Positions 31,871 through 41,079 of a DNA stretch of 64,000 bases are shown piece after piece. The notes under the pieces are model-generated. The model worked only from the letters and a program-made list of their open reading frames with translations, was not told the origin of the DNA and made no database searches. Both the position numbers and the translations under genes were made by a program. Source of the DNA: Lysobacter sp. GX 14042 (GTDB lineage Bacteria; Pseudomonadota; Gammaproteobacteria; Xanthomonadales; Xanthomonadaceae); NCBI RefSeq assembly GCF_021390425.1, contig NZ_JAJUWY010000002.1, positions 186,001 to 250,000 on the forward strand, in the 5' to 3' direction. Positions within the stretch are counted from its first letter, which is position 1, and every line of letters starts with the position of its first letter.

Positions 31871-32805
31871 GGCGCCTGCGGGCCACCCAGCAGTGCCTCC
31901 AGCACCGCGATCCGCACCGCCACGCCGTTGGCGACCTGCCGCAGGATCAGCGAGTGCGGGCCGTCGGCCACCTCGTCGGTGACTTCCACCCCACGGTTGA
32001 CCGGGCCCGGGTGCATCACCACCGCGCCGGGGGCGGCCAGCGCCAGCCGGCGGGCATCCAGGCCGTATTCGCGGTGGTAACCGTCCAGCGACCGCACCAG
32101 CCCCTCCACCATCCGCTCGCGCTGCAGGCGCAGCAGCATCACCACGTCCACGCCCCGGATCGCATCGTCCAGTCCCGGTACCACCTCGCAGCCGGCCAGC
32201 ACTTCCGGCTCCGGCAGCAGCTCCGCCGGGGCGCAGACGCGGATGTCCTCCACGCCCAGGGTGCGCAAGCCATCCAGGTCCGTGCGGGCGACCCGGGAAT
32301 GGCGCACGTCGCCCACCACCAGCACCTTCAGCCGCGCCAGGTCCGGGCCCTTGGCCTGCCGCAGCGTCAGCATGTCGAGCAGGCCTTGGGTGGGGTGGGC
32401 GCTGCGGCCGTCGCCGGCATTGACCAGCACGGTGTCCGCACCGGCGCGTCCGGCCAGCGCGCGGACCGCGCCATCCTCGCGATGGCGCACCACGAAGCCG
32501 CGTACCCCCATCGCCTCGAGCGTGCGCAGGGTGTCCAGGTCGGTCTCGCCCTTGCTCGCCGAGGAGCTCGACACGTCGAAGCCGAGCACGTGTGCGCCCA
32601 GCCGCTGGGCGGCCAGCTGGAAGCTCAGACGGGTGCGGGTGGAGGGTTCGAAGAACAGGTTGCACACCGCCACCCCGTCCAGCGCCCGCGGCACGGCCCC
32701 GCCGCGGGCGAAGTGGTCGGCCCGTCCCAGCAGCAGTTCCATCCGCTCCCGGGACATGCCGGCCAGGTCGAGCAGGTGCCGGTCGGCGTCGAAGCTGCGG
32801 TTCAT
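31855..32805 (-). CDS. pyrB: Aspartate carbamoyltransferase catalytic subunit PyrB
   Basis: A 316-residue enzyme that joins carbamoyl phosphate and aspartate in pyrimidine synthesis. The carbamoyl-phosphate loop is FFEPSTRTRLSFQ, with HPTQGLLDMLT and HPGPVNRGVE as further active-site blocks. No regulatory chain PyrI or inactive PyrC' is adjacent. The start overlaps the end of ruvX by 4 bases. The ruvX-pyrB order behind algH is common in gammaproteobacteria. Confidence 0.96.
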   Translation of the reverse strand: MNRSFDADRHLLDLAGMSRERMELLLGRADHFARGGAVPRALDGVAVCNLFFEPSTRTRLSFQLAAQRLGAHVLGFDVSSSSASKGETDLDTLRTLEAMGVRGFVVRHREDGAVRALAGRAGADTVLVNAGDGRSAHPTQGLLDMLTLRQAKGPDLARLKVLVVGDVRHSRVARTDLDGLRTLGVEDIRVCAPAELLPEPEVLAGCEVVPGLDDAIRGVDVVMLLRLQRERMVEGLVRSLDGYHREYGLDARRLALAAPGAVVMHPGPVNRGVEVTDEVADGPHSLILRQVANGVAVRIAVLEALLGGPQAPHGVA

Positions 32806-33332
32806 GCGCGTGTCCCCTGGTCTTCTGCCGTGATCGCCGGCGTCGGCGGCAGCCGGCCGATGTCGACCGCGTCGTGCGGTGCCGCCAGCCAGCGTTCCAC
32901 GATCACCGCGGCGGCCATGGCGTCCAGCGCGGCGGCATCGCGGCGGCGGCGGCGCCCGGCGGCACGCGCGTCGGCGAAGCGGCGGGCGGCCTCGCGCGAG
33001 CTGGAACGCTCGTCGACCAGGACCACCGGCACCCGGTAGCGGGCCTGCAGTTGCCGGGCGAAGGCATGGGCCCGGACGCGCGCCGGCTGGTCGCCGTCGT
33101 CCAGGGTCAGCGGATCGCCGACCACCAGGCCACCGGGTTGCCACTCGCGGTGCAGGCGGTCGAGCACGGCCCAGTCCGGAACGCCCTCGCGCACATCCAC
33201 CACCGCCACTGCCTGGCCGCCCTCGCCGAACGGGCTGCCGACCGCCACGCCGATGCGCCTGGAACCCACGTCGAAACCCATGACCGTGGCCCCGGCCGCG
33301 ATCGTCGCGCCTGGCGCGCTGCCGCCGCTCAT
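32802..33332 (-). CDS. ruvX: Holliday junction resolvase-like protein RuvX (YqgF)
   Basis: A 176-residue RNase H-fold nuclease; the family processes the 5' end of pre-16S rRNA and has been proposed as a junction resolvase. [16 protein letters not shown] carries the first acidic residue, [11 protein letters not shown] follows, and [10 protein letters not shown] carries a second. An N-terminal extension of ~17 residues and a C-terminal Pro-rich tail are unusual but small. Its start overlaps the stop of algH by 4 bases. Confidence 0.93.
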   Translation of the reverse strand: MSGGSAPGATIAAGATVMGFDVGSRRIGVAVGSPFGEGGQAVAVVDVREGVPDWAVLDRLHREWQPGGLVVGDPLTLDDGDQPARVRAHAFARQLQARYRVPVVLVDERSSSREAARRFADARAAGRRRRRDAAALDAMAAAVIVERWLAAPHDAVDIGRLPPTPAITAEDQGTRA

Positions 33333-33895
33333 GCGTGGCCGGCGTAGTCGGCCAGGTGCGTGAAGTCCACGCCGATGCGTCCGGCGGCGGCTTCCCAGCG
33401 GGTCTCCAGGGGCAGCTGGAACAACAGCTCCGGGTCGGCCGGCGCGGTCAGCCAGTCGTTCTCGGCCAGCTCCTGCTCGAGCTGTCCCGACTCCCAGCCG
33501 GCGCAACCCAGCGCGACCACGGCGTGCTCCGGCCCGCCGCCTCCCGCCATGTCCTCGAGGATCTCCCGCGAGGTGGTCAGGTAGAGGCCGTCGGCGATCT
33601 CCAGCGAGGAGTCCCAGTGCATGCCGCCGTCATGGATGACGAAGCCGCGTTCCGGGTGCACCGGCCCACCGGCCAGGACCGGCCGGGCACGCAGCTCGGC
33701 GCTGCCGCCCTCCACGCCCATCTGCCCGAGCACCTCGCCGATCGTGTACTCCGAGGCGCGGTTGACCACGATCCCCATTGCTCCGTCCTCGTCGTGCTGG
33801 CAGATCAGCGCCACGCTGCGGGAAAAACCGCTGCCGGCCAGCGAGGGCAAGGCGATCAGCAACTGGTTGGCGAAGTTGGAAACCGGGGTCAGCAT
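33329..33895 (-). CDS. algH: YqgE/AlgH family protein
   Basis: A 188-residue DUF179 protein. The family is structurally known, and in Pseudomonas it affects alginate and other regulatory outputs; the molecular role is unclear. Landmarks are [49 protein letters not shown] and [19 protein letters not shown]. The start is the ATG at 33895; a TAGAAT -10 element ends 7 bases before it, so the mRNA may have no leader. First gene of algH-ruvX-pyrB. Confidence 0.94.
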   Translation of the reverse strand: MLTPVSNFANQLLIALPSLAGSGFSRSVALICQHDEDGAMGIVVNRASEYTIGEVLGQMGVEGGSAELRARPVLAGGPVHPERGFVIHDGGMHWDSSLEIADGLYLTTSREILEDMAGGGGPEHAVVALGCAGWESGQLEQELAENDWLTAPADPELLFQLPLETRWEAAAGRIGVDFTHLADYAGHA

Positions 33896-33902
33896 GGCCG
33901 GC

Positions 33903-33908
33903 ATTCTA
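33903..33908 (-). promoter_or_regulatory. -10 element of algH, placed for a leaderless transcript
   Basis: TAGAAT on the minus strand with a 7-base spacer to the ATG. A sigma-70 start six or seven bases after the hexamer would fall on the A of the start codon or one base before it. Confidence 0.5.
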
Positions 33909-34048
33909 GCCCGGCGCGGCATCAAGGCCGTGCATCGGGCCGCCCCGCGACCAGGGCAACGCGGTTTGACCCGTGGCACCGCCGGCCGCCATCATGCCGG
34001 GTCGCGCACGGGCATTGCCGTGCGCCATGGATACACGGGGGGCGATTG

Positions 34049-35863
34049 ATGCAGGCAGCACAAGGCGCCATGGACAGGTGGACGCGGTGGCACTTGCCGG
34101 CGCTGGTGATCGCCATGATGGTGGTCGTGGTGCTGCCGCTGGGCTTCCTGTATTCGGTGATCAGCGGCGAAACCGAATCCGCCCGCCGGCTGGAAGACGC
34201 CCGCCAGGTCGAGGCCTCCATCAACGCCCTGAGCTACGCCATCCGCGACATCGAGTCGGCGACCCTGGCCCTGGCCGCCGGCATCGACACCCCGCTGGTA
34301 CGCGCACGCCTGCACGACAGCGGCCTGGAGCTGGACGAGCAACTCAAGGCCGTCTCGGCGCTGGCCGGCCAGAGCCCCGCCCAGCAACGCCGCATCGGCG
34401 AGCTGCGCGCGGTGATCGCCCAGCGCCGGCAGCTCACTGCCCGCATCGCCGAAAGCCGGAACCCGGAAGAAATGGTGCACGTGGCGGAGGAAACGGTCAC
34501 CCGGTTCCCGGTACGCGACATCGCCGCGAGCATCATCGCCCACGAACACGACGAACTGGGCGAGCGCAGCCGCAACGCCGGGCGCATGCGCGAGCGCAGC
34601 GTCCAGCTGACCTGGGCGACGATGATCCTGCAGATCGCCCTGCTCGGGCTGCTGGCTTGGCTGCTGCAGCGCCAGTTGCGCCAGCGACTGGAGGTCCAGC
34701 GCGAACTGCAACAGGCCAGCCTGCGCGCCAGCGCGGTCATGCAGACCGTCCGCGAACCGATCGTGCTGCTCGACGAGGCGCAGGACATCGTCATGCACAA
34801 CACCGCCTTCGCCGAGCTCTACACCGGCGACCCGCGGGCGGAACTGGGCGGACAGGCACTGGCATCGATCGGCGAGGGCGCCTGGAACGAACCGGTCATC
34901 CTGCAGCGCCTCAACGACGTGCTGTACCGCGACCGCGAACTGTGGGACCACGAGCAGCGCCAGCGCACCAGCGACGACAGCGAGCGGGTGATGCTGCTCA
35001 ACGCCCGGCGCATGCCGCTGCCCGACCGCGACGAACGCGTGGTGCTGGTGACGCTCAGCGACGTCACCGCGCAGAAGGCGATCGAGAACCAGGTGCGCCA
35101 CCTCAACCGCCAGCTGGAAGGCAAGGTCGAGCAGGTCTCGGAGGTCAACCGCGAGCTGGAGGCCTTCAGCTACTCGGTCTCCCACGACCTGCGCGCCCCG
35201 CTGCGCCACATCGCCGGGTTCGCCGACAAGCTGGGCCAGCGCCTGGGCGACAGCGCCGACGAGAAGAGCCGGCACTACCTGGAGGTCATCGGCGGCTCCG
35301 CGCGGCGGATGGCCGAGCTGATCGACGACCTGCTGGTCTACTCGCGGCTGGGCCGCAGTGCGATGCGCCTGCAGCCGGTCGACCTGCAGACCCTGGTCTC
35401 GGAGACGCGCGCGATGCTCGACGCCAACCTGGCCACCGATGCGCCGGAGCGCCGGGTCGAATGGCGCATCGCTCCCTTGCCGATCCTCGTCGGCGACGAG
35501 AACATGCTCCGGCAGGTGTGGCTGAACCTGCTGGGCAATGCGGTCAAGTACAGCGACATACGCAACCCGGCGCTGATCGAGGTCGGGCACGAACGCCAGG
35601 ACGACGGCAGCCATCACTTCAGCGTCCGCGACAATGGCGCCGGCTTCGACATGCAGTACGCCGGCAAGCTGTTCGGCGTGTTCCAGCGCATGCACAAGGC
35701 GTCCGAATACCAGGGCACCGGCATCGGCCTTGCCAGCGCCCGGCGGGTGGTTGCCCGCCACGGCGGCCGCATCTGGGCCGAGGCCGAACCCGGTGCCGGC
35801 GCCACCTTCCACTTCACCCTTCCCGCTACATTGGACAATCCTTCACCGGAGCCCCGGAAATGA
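34049..35863 (+). CDS. CHASE3/PAS sensor histidine kinase
   Basis: A 604-residue membrane kinase. TM1 (about 16-38) and TM2 (about 187-208) bracket a periplasmic helical region resembling CHASE3 (RDIESATLALAAGIDT). A PAS domain follows (about 225-335), then HisKA with the phosphorylated His in SYSVSHDLRAPLRHI (about residue 378). An HATPase domain has [11 protein letters not shown] and GTGIGLASARRVVARHGG. The arrangement resembles kinases related to bacteriophytochromes but lacks a chromophore domain. The ATG has GGGGGG seven bases upstream; the ORF is open 238 codons further up without features. It overlaps its response regulator by 4 bases. Confidence 0.93.
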   Translation: MQAAQGAMDRWTRWHLPALVIAMMVVVVLPLGFLYSVISGETESARRLEDARQVEASINALSYAIRDIESATLALAAGIDTPLVRARLHDSGLELDEQLKAVSALAGQSPAQQRRIGELRAVIAQRRQLTARIAESRNPEEMVHVAEETVTRFPVRDIAASIIAHEHDELGERSRNAGRMRERSVQLTWATMILQIALLGLLAWLLQRQLRQRLEVQRELQQASLRASAVMQTVREPIVLLDEAQDIVMHNTAFAELYTGDPRAELGGQALASIGEGAWNEPVILQRLNDVLYRDRELWDHEQRQRTSDDSERVMLLNARRMPLPDRDERVVLVTLSDVTAQKAIENQVRHLNRQLEGKVEQVSEVNRELEAFSYSVSHDLRAPLRHIAGFADKLGQRLGDSADEKSRHYLEVIGGSARRMAELIDDLLVYSRLGRSAMRLQPVDLQTLVSETRAMLDANLATDAPERRVEWRIAPLPILVGDENMLRQVWLNLLGNAVKYSDIRNPALIEVGHERQDDGSHHFSVRDNGAGFDMQYAGKLFGVFQRMHKASEYQGTGIGLASARRVVARHGGRIWAEAEPGAGATFHFTLPATLDNPSPEPRK

Positions 35864-36297
35864 GCCACATCCGCACCATCCTGCTGGCCGAAGACAGCCC
35901 CGCCGACGCCGAAATGGCGCTCGACGCCCTGCAGGAAGCCAACCTGGTCAACCCGGTGGTCCACGTCGAGGACGGCGTCGAGGCGCTGGACTACCTGCTG
36001 CGCCGGGGCCGCTTCGCCGACCGCCGGGAAGGCAACCCCGCGGTGCTGCTGCTGGACATCAAGATGCCGCGCATGGACGGGCTGGAAGTGCTGCAGCAGA
36101 TGCGCGAGGACGAAACGCTGCGCCGCATCCCGGTGGTCATGCTGACCTCGTCCAGCGAGGAGAGCGACCTGGCGCGGAGTTGGGACCTGGGCGTCAACGC
36201 CTACGTGGTCAAGCCGGTGGACGCCGACCAGTTCTTCACCGCGGTCAAGACGCTGGGCCAGTTCTGGGCGGTGTTCAACGAGGCGCCGGCGGGCTGA
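35860..36297 (+). CDS. Single-domain response regulator (Rcp1-like)
   Basis: A 145-residue receiver with no output domain. Acidic pocket E11-D12, phospho-acceptor D66 in VLLLDIKMPRMDG, switch residues VVMLTSS and VVKP lysine are intact. The length and the LDALQEANLVNPVVHVEDGVEALDYL segment are typical of Rcp1-type regulators paired with CHASE/PAS or phytochrome-like kinases. It overlaps the kinase stop (ATGA), so it is very probably its partner. Downstream target unknown. Confidence 0.94.
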   Translation: MSHIRTILLAEDSPADAEMALDALQEANLVNPVVHVEDGVEALDYLLRRGRFADRREGNPAVLLLDIKMPRMDGLEVLQQMREDETLRRIPVVMLTSSSEESDLARSWDLGVNAYVVKPVDADQFFTAVKTLGQFWAVFNEAPAG

Positions 36298-36360
36298 GGC
36301 GCACCGCCCGGCCGGGCACCTGCACCGGCCCTCCACGCCGCACCCGGCACGGTGCGGCGC

Positions 36361-37269
36361 ATGGCACTGCGCATCGGGATCTCAGGCTGGCGCTATCCGC
36401 CCTGGCGCGGCGTGTTCTATCCGCCCGGCCTGGTCCAGCGCCGCGAACTGGAATACGCCGCCGGCTGCTTCAACAGCATCGAGCTCAATGGCTCGTTCTA
36501 CTCGCTGCAGCGACCCTCCAGCTACGCCGCCTGGCGTGAAGCGACGCCCGCTTCCTTCGTGTTCTCGATCAAGGGGCCGCGCTACATCACCCACATGCTG
36601 CGCCTGCGCGATGCACGCCAGGCACTGGCCAACTTCCTCGCCTCCGGGTTGCTGGCGCTGGGGCCGAAACTGGGGCCGGTGCTGTGGCAGCTTCCACCCT
36701 CGCTGGGCTTCGATGCCGGACTGCTCGACAGCTTCCTCGGCATGCTCCCGCACGATACCGGCAGTGCGCTGCGCCTTGCCAATGGGCACGACCCCGACCG
36801 CATGCGCGAACGCACCTGGCTGGAGCCCGCTCCCGAGCGGCCGCTGCGGCATGCACTGGAAGTCCGCCACCACAGCTTCCGCGATCCCGACGCGATCGGG
36901 CTGCTGCGCCGGCACAACGTGGCCCTGGTGGTCGCCGATACCGCCGGCCGCTGGCCTTACCTGGAGGACGTCACCGCCGACTTCCTCTACCTGCGCCTGC
37001 ACGGCGACAAGGAGCTGTACGCCAGCGGCTACTCGCCGGCGGCACTGGACCGCTGGGCGGAGCGGATCACCGCCTGGGCCGGCGGCGGCGAACCCGCCGA
37101 TGCGCAGCGGGCCGGCGATCCGGCCCCCGCCGCCGGCGCGCGCGACGTGTACTGCTACTTCGACAACGACATCAAGGTGCACGCGCCGTTCGATGCCCAG
37201 GGGCTGATGGCCAGGCTCGGACTGCCGGTGCCCTGCCCGCCACGCGACCAGGTGCGGCCGCTTTCCTAG
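36361..37269 (+). CDS. DUF72 domain-containing protein (YecE family)
   Basis: A 302-residue TIM-barrel-like protein of the DUF72 family, function unknown. Landmarks are IGISGWRYPPWRGVFYPPGL, FNSIELNGSFYSLQRPSSY, FSIKGPRYITHMLRL, GPVLWQLPPSLGFD and YLRLHGDKELYASGYS, and the end CYFDNDIKVHAPFDA. I chose the ATG at 36361; a GTG three codons earlier is possible. It stands 63 bases after the response regulator and converges with pilU. Confidence 0.9.
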   Translation: MALRIGISGWRYPPWRGVFYPPGLVQRRELEYAAGCFNSIELNGSFYSLQRPSSYAAWREATPASFVFSIKGPRYITHMLRLRDARQALANFLASGLLALGPKLGPVLWQLPPSLGFDAGLLDSFLGMLPHDTGSALRLANGHDPDRMRERTWLEPAPERPLRHALEVRHHSFRDPDAIGLLRRHNVALVVADTAGRWPYLEDVTADFLYLRLHGDKELYASGYSPAALDRWAERITAWAGGGEPADAQRAGDPAPAAGARDVYCYFDNDIKVHAPFDAQGLMARLGLPVPCPPRDQVRPLS

Positions 37270-37284
37270 GCGCGGGCCGGGCGC

Positions 37285-38454
37285 TCAGCGCAGCTCCGCC
37301 ACCTCGACCCCGTCCAGGCCCGCCGACAGGGTGCTGGCGTCGCCGCCCTGGGCGAGCTTGATCCGCAGCCGTACCTCGTTCTGCGAATCGGCGAAGCGCA
37401 GCGCGTCGTCGTAGCTGATCTCGCCGGCCTGGTAGAGCTCGAACAACGCCTGGTCGAAGGTCTTCATGCCCAGCTGGACCGACTCCTTCATCACTTCCTT
37501 GAGCTTGTGGACCTCGCCGTCGCGGATGTAGTCCTGCACCAGCGGGGTGCCCAGCAGGATCTCCATCGCCACCCGCCGGCCCTTGCCATCGGGCGTGGGG
37601 ATCAGCTGCTGGGCGACCACGCCCTTGAGGTTGAGCGACAGGTCCATCAGCAGCTGGTTGCGCCGGTCCTCGGGGAAGAAGTTGATGATCCGGTCCATCG
37701 CCTGGTTGGCGTTGTTGGCGTGCAGCGTGCACAGCACCAAGTGGCCGGTCTCGGCGAAGGCGATGGCGTGGTCCATGCCCTCGCGGGTGCGCACCTCGCC
37801 GATCATGATCACGTCCGGCGCCTGGCGCAGGGTGTTCTTGAGCGCGTTCTCCCAGCTGTCGGTGTCGATGCCGACCTCGCGCTGGGTGATGATGCAGCCC
37901 TGGTGGCGGTGCACGAACTCGATCGGGTCCTCGATGGTGATGATGTGCCCGGTGGAGTTGGCGTTGCGGTAGCCGATCATCGCCGCCAGCGAGGTCGATT
38001 TACCCGTGCCGGTGGCGCCGACGAAGAGGATGATCCCGCGCTTGGTCATCGACAGCGACTTGAGCACCGGCGGCAGGTTGAGCTCCTCGAAGGTCGGGAT
38101 CTTGGTCTCGATGCGCCGCAGCACCATGCCGACCTGGTTGCGCTGGAAGAAGCAGCTCACGCGGAACCGCCCCACCCCGGCCAAGCCGATGGCGAAGTTG
38201 GCCTCGTGGGTCTTCTCGAACTCCTCGCGCTGCGTGGGGTTCATCACGTTCAGCACCAGGTCCCGGCTCTGCTGCGGCGTGAGCGGGTTCTGGGTGATCG
38301 GCTGCAGCTTGCCGTTGACCTTCATCGATGGCGGCATGCCGGCGGTGATGAACAGGTCGGAGGCCTTCTGGTGGGCCATCAGCTTCAGGAACGAGGTGAA
38401 GTCGATGGGGCTGGCGGCGCTGGCGCCGGTGTTGCCGGATGCGGTCGTGCTCAT
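37285..38454 (-). CDS. pilU: Type IV pilus retraction-associated ATPase PilU
   Basis: A 389-residue hexameric PilT-family ATPase that supports pilus retraction with PilT. Walker A GATGTGKST, Walker B and His boxes (TIEDPIEFVHRHQGC, GEVRTREGMDHA, GHLVLCTLHANNA) are intact. The PilU type is recognised by its longer C terminus after the ATPase core and by its place right after pilT. It is 22 bases downstream of pilT, so the two are one transcript. Confidence 0.95.
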   Translation of the reverse strand: MSTTASGNTGASAASPIDFTSFLKLMAHQKASDLFITAGMPPSMKVNGKLQPITQNPLTPQQSRDLVLNVMNPTQREEFEKTHEANFAIGLAGVGRFRVSCFFQRNQVGMVLRRIETKIPTFEELNLPPVLKSLSMTKRGIILFVGATGTGKSTSLAAMIGYRNANSTGHIITIEDPIEFVHRHQGCIITQREVGIDTDSWENALKNTLRQAPDVIMIGEVRTREGMDHAIAFAETGHLVLCTLHANNANQAMDRIINFFPEDRRNQLLMDLSLNLKGVVAQQLIPTPDGKGRRVAMEILLGTPLVQDYIRDGEVHKLKEVMKESVQLGMKTFDQALFELYQAGEISYDDALRFADSQNEVRLRIKLAQGGDASTLSAGLDGVEVAELR

Positions 38455-38476
38455 GGTGTGGCCCTCAGTCGGACGC

Positions 38477-39514
38477 TCAGTCGAACAGGCGCTTGTCCCG
38501 GGCGTACTCGCGGGCCTGCGGGCGCAGGATCATGCCGCGCTTGACCAGGTCCTGCAGGTGCTGGTCCAGGGTCATCATGCCGGCGTTCTGGCCGGTCTGG
38601 ATCGCCGAGTACATCTGCGCGACCTTGTCCTCGCGGATCAGGTTGCGGATGGCCGGGGTGCCGACCATGATTTCCCAGGCCGCGGTGCGACCGCCGCCGA
38701 CCTTCTTCAGCAGCGCCTGGCTGATCACCGCGCGCAGCGACTCCGACAGCATCGAGCGGACCATCGGCTTCTCGCCGGCGGGGAACACGTCGATGATGCG
38801 GTCCACGGTCTTGGCCGCGGAGGAGGTGTGCAGGGTGCCGAACACCAGGTGTCCGGTCTCGGCCGCGGTCAGCGCCAGGCGGATGGTCTCCAGGTCGCGC
38901 AGCTCGCCGACCAGCACGTAGTCGGGATCCTCGCGCAGCGCCGAGCGCAGCGCCTCGTTGAAGCCGTGGGTGTCGCGGTGGACCTCGCGCTGGTTGATCA
39001 GGCACTTCTGCGAGGTGTGCACGAACTCGATCGGGTCCTCGATGGTGAGGATGTGCGCGTACTCGTGCTTGTTGATGTGGTCGACCATCGCCGCCAGCGT
39101 GGTCGACTTGCCCGAGCCGGTCGGGCCGGTGACCAGGATCAGGCCTTGCGGCTGGTCGATCAGCTCCCTGAAGATCCGCGGCGTGCCCAGGTCCTCCAGG
39201 GTCAGCACCTCGGAGGGGATGGTGCGGAACACCGCGCCGGCGCCGCGGTTCTGGTTGAAGGCGTTGACGCGGAAACGCGCCAGGCCGGCGATCTCGAAGG
39301 AGAAGTCGACCTCGAGGAACTCCTCGTAATCGCGCCGTTGCTTGTCCGACATGATGTCGTAGACCAGCGCGTGCACCGCCTTGTGGTCCAGCGCCGGGAT
39401 GTTGATCCGGCGCACGTCGCCATCGACCCGGATCATCGGCGGCATGCCGGCCGAGAGATGGAGGTCGGAGGCCTTGTTCTTGACCGAGAACGCCAGCAGT
39501 TCGGCGATGTCCAT
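38477..39514 (-). CDS. pilT: Type IV pilus retraction ATPase PilT
   Basis: A 345-residue ATPase that disassembles type IV pili, needed for twitching and for DNA uptake. N-terminal PAS-like part, MDIAELLAFSVKNKASDLHLSAGMPP. Walker A GPTGSGKST, then LTIEDPIEFVH (Asp box), GELRDLETIRLAL (Walker B) and GHLVFGTLHTSSA (His box). The C-terminal AIRNLIRE motif, required for retraction, is present. A TATACT element upstream probably drives pilT-pilU. Confidence 0.97.
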   Translation of the reverse strand: MDIAELLAFSVKNKASDLHLSAGMPPMIRVDGDVRRINIPALDHKAVHALVYDIMSDKQRRDYEEFLEVDFSFEIAGLARFRVNAFNQNRGAGAVFRTIPSEVLTLEDLGTPRIFRELIDQPQGLILVTGPTGSGKSTTLAAMVDHINKHEYAHILTIEDPIEFVHTSQKCLINQREVHRDTHGFNEALRSALREDPDYVLVGELRDLETIRLALTAAETGHLVFGTLHTSSAAKTVDRIIDVFPAGEKPMVRSMLSESLRAVISQALLKKVGGGRTAAWEIMVGTPAIRNLIREDKVAQMYSAIQTGQNAGMMTLDQHLQDLVKRGMILRPQAREYARDKRLFD

Positions 39515-39606
39515 GCGTGCTCCCCGCGCACCTTGCAGGTGGCGCCGGGACCGGCGCCGCCTGTCTTGAAATGACGCGACCGTCGCCGACGCGCCCCCTG
39601 CGGGCG

Positions 39607-39612
39607 AGTATA
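39607..39612 (-). promoter_or_regulatory. -10 element of pilT-pilU
   Basis: TATACT on the minus strand, with TTGCAC (39628-39633) as a possible -35 at a short 15-base spacing. The leader to pilT would be ~85 bases. Confidence 0.45.
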
Positions 39613-39681
39613 GCCCCGCGGCAGGGCGTGCAATCCGGCGGCCATCACAGCTCGGCCGACCCGCCCCGGCACCACGGCCCC

Positions 39682-39687
39682 TACACT
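39682..39687 (+). promoter_or_regulatory. Probable -10 element of proC
   Basis: TACACT, 30 bases before the ATG of proC, in the gap divergent from pilT. The leader contains CCCCTTTTTGTTG, a short T run. Confidence 0.4.
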
Positions 39688-39717
39688 GTGCAGCCCCTTT
39701 TTGTTGACGGGCCGGAC

Positions 39718-40554
39718 ATGCACGGACAAGACACCCCCCCGGTCGTCGCCTTCATCGGCGGCGGAAACATGGCACGCAGCCTGGTTGGCGGGATGGTCGC
39801 CCGCGGCACGCCGCCGGAGCGGATCCGGGTGGCCGACCGCAATGCCCCCAACCGCGAGCGCCTGGCCGCGGACTTCGGCGTGCGGTGCTTCGCCACCCCC
39901 GAGGAGGCGGTCGATGGCGCCACGGTCTGGGTGCTGGCGGTCAAGCCGCAGGGCATGCGGCCGGCGTGCAACGCCCTGGCGGCGCTGGCGCAGCAGCTTC
40001 GGCCGCTGGCGGTCTCGGTCGCGGCCGGGATCACCTCGCGCCAGGTCGCCGACTGGCTCGGCGGCGCGGTGCCGGTGGTCCGGGCGATGCCCAACACCCC
40101 TTCGCTGCTGGGCGCCGGCATGACCGGCCTGTATGCCAACCCTCACGTGGCGGATCACCAGCGGGCCCAGGCCGGCGAGCTCATCGGCGCGGTGGGACCG
40201 GTGGAGTGGATCGACGACGAGGCGCTGATGGATGCGGTGACCGGCGTATCCGGCAGTGGCCCGGCCTACATCTTCCTGCTGGCCGAGGCGATGGCCGACG
40301 CCGGGGCCAGGCAGGGCCTGCCACGGGAGGTCGCCGCGCGGCTGGCCAACCAGACGATCCTGGGCGCGGCGCGGATGCTGACCGAATCGGACGAGGACGC
40401 GGCCACGCTGCGCCGCCGGGTGACCTCGCCGGGGGGGACCACGCAGGCCGGAATCGAGTCCTTCGAGGAAGGCGGACTGCGGGCGCTGGTGGACCGCGCG
40501 GTCGCGGCCGCGACCCGCCGCGGGGCCGAGCTGTCGGTGGCGAATGATGATTGA
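39718..40554 (+). CDS. proC: Pyrroline-5-carboxylate reductase ProC
   Basis: A 278-residue enzyme reducing pyrroline-5-carboxylate to proline with NAD(P)H. The Rossmann loop FIGGGNMARSLVGGM is at the N terminus. AMPNTPSLLGAGMTGL, GVSGSGPAYIFLLAEAMADAG and TSPGGTTQAGIESFE are the conserved catalytic and dimer blocks. In many relatives yggS lies between pilT and proC; here the gap is only 203 bases and holds no gene. It overlaps the next gene by 8 bases. Confidence 0.96.
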   Translation: MHGQDTPPVVAFIGGGNMARSLVGGMVARGTPPERIRVADRNAPNRERLAADFGVRCFATPEEAVDGATVWVLAVKPQGMRPACNALAALAQQLRPLAVSVAAGITSRQVADWLGGAVPVVRAMPNTPSLLGAGMTGLYANPHVADHQRAQAGELIGAVGPVEWIDDEALMDAVTGVSGSGPAYIFLLAEAMADAGARQGLPREVAARLANQTILGAARMLTESDEDAATLRRRVTSPGGTTQAGIESFEEGGLRALVDRAVAAATRRGAELSVANDD

Positions 40555-41056
40555 CTTCCACGTGGGGCGGGCTCCGGGTGCGCTGCGTTTACCCGGGCCA
40601 CGGGTCAACCGCCGCGGGTTCGCCGTACTCTGCGCCCTGCTGCTGGCCGCCTGTGGCGGCACGGCACCCGCCCCGGCGCCCATGCAGCCGGGCGAGGCGA
40701 TCCTCCAGGTACGCGACACCACCATCCGCGCCAATGTCATCCCCACCCGCAACCTGGGCGAGGCGATGGCCGCGCGCTACGGCATCCCGCGCGGCGACGA
40801 CCTGGTCATGCTGATGGTCGGCGTGCGCCAGGGCGAGGACGGCCGGCAGGTATCGGTGCCGGCCCGGGTCACCGCCAGCACCACCGACCTTCGCGGTCAG
40901 CGTGGCCGGGTCGAACTGCGCGAGTTGGTGGCCGGCGACCTGGTCGACCACGTGGGCACCTTCCGCGTGTCTCCGCCGGAGACCCTGAGCTTCGTGGTCG
41001 AGGTCCGGCGCGAGGGCGAGCCGCCGGCGACGTTGCGGTTCAGCCACGAGTTCTGA
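40547..41056 (+). CDS. DUF4426 domain lipoprotein
   Basis: A 169-residue protein with a lipobox, LLLAAC, about residue 36, then DUF4426 (ILQVRDTTIRANVIPTRNLGEAMAARYGI, later FRVSPPETLSFVVEV). Function unknown; the gene commonly follows proC. Residues ~7-20 before the signal helix (GRAPGALRLPGPR) are encoded by a palindromic repeat, so the N terminus is unusual. No closer start codon is visible between the repeat and the hydrophobic core, so the long n-region may be real. ATGs at 40544 and 40547 are both possible. Confidence 0.8.
   Translation: MIDFHVGRAPGALRLPGPRVNRRGFAVLCALLLAACGGTAPAPAPMQPGEAILQVRDTTIRANVIPTRNLGEAMAARYGIPRGDDLVMLMVGVRQGEDGRQVSVPARVTASTTDLRGQRGRVELRELVAGDLVDHVGTFRVSPPETLSFVVEVRREGEPPATLRFSHEF
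40575..40604. repeat. REP-like palindromic element, class 2, copy d
   Basis: CGGGTGCGCTGCGTTTACCCGGGCCACGGG-type element. The arms CCGGGT and ACCCGG form a stem around GCGCTGCGTTT. It lies within the 5' end of the DUF4426 gene and is read as protein. About 27 of 30 bases match the copy at 41080. Confidence 0.6.
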
Positions 41057-41079
41057 GGCGTGGGCGCCCGCCGCATCTC

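Noticed and set aside
33992-35812. 606-codon open frame on the minus strand
   Set aside because: Antisense to the CHASE3/PAS kinase; no motif.
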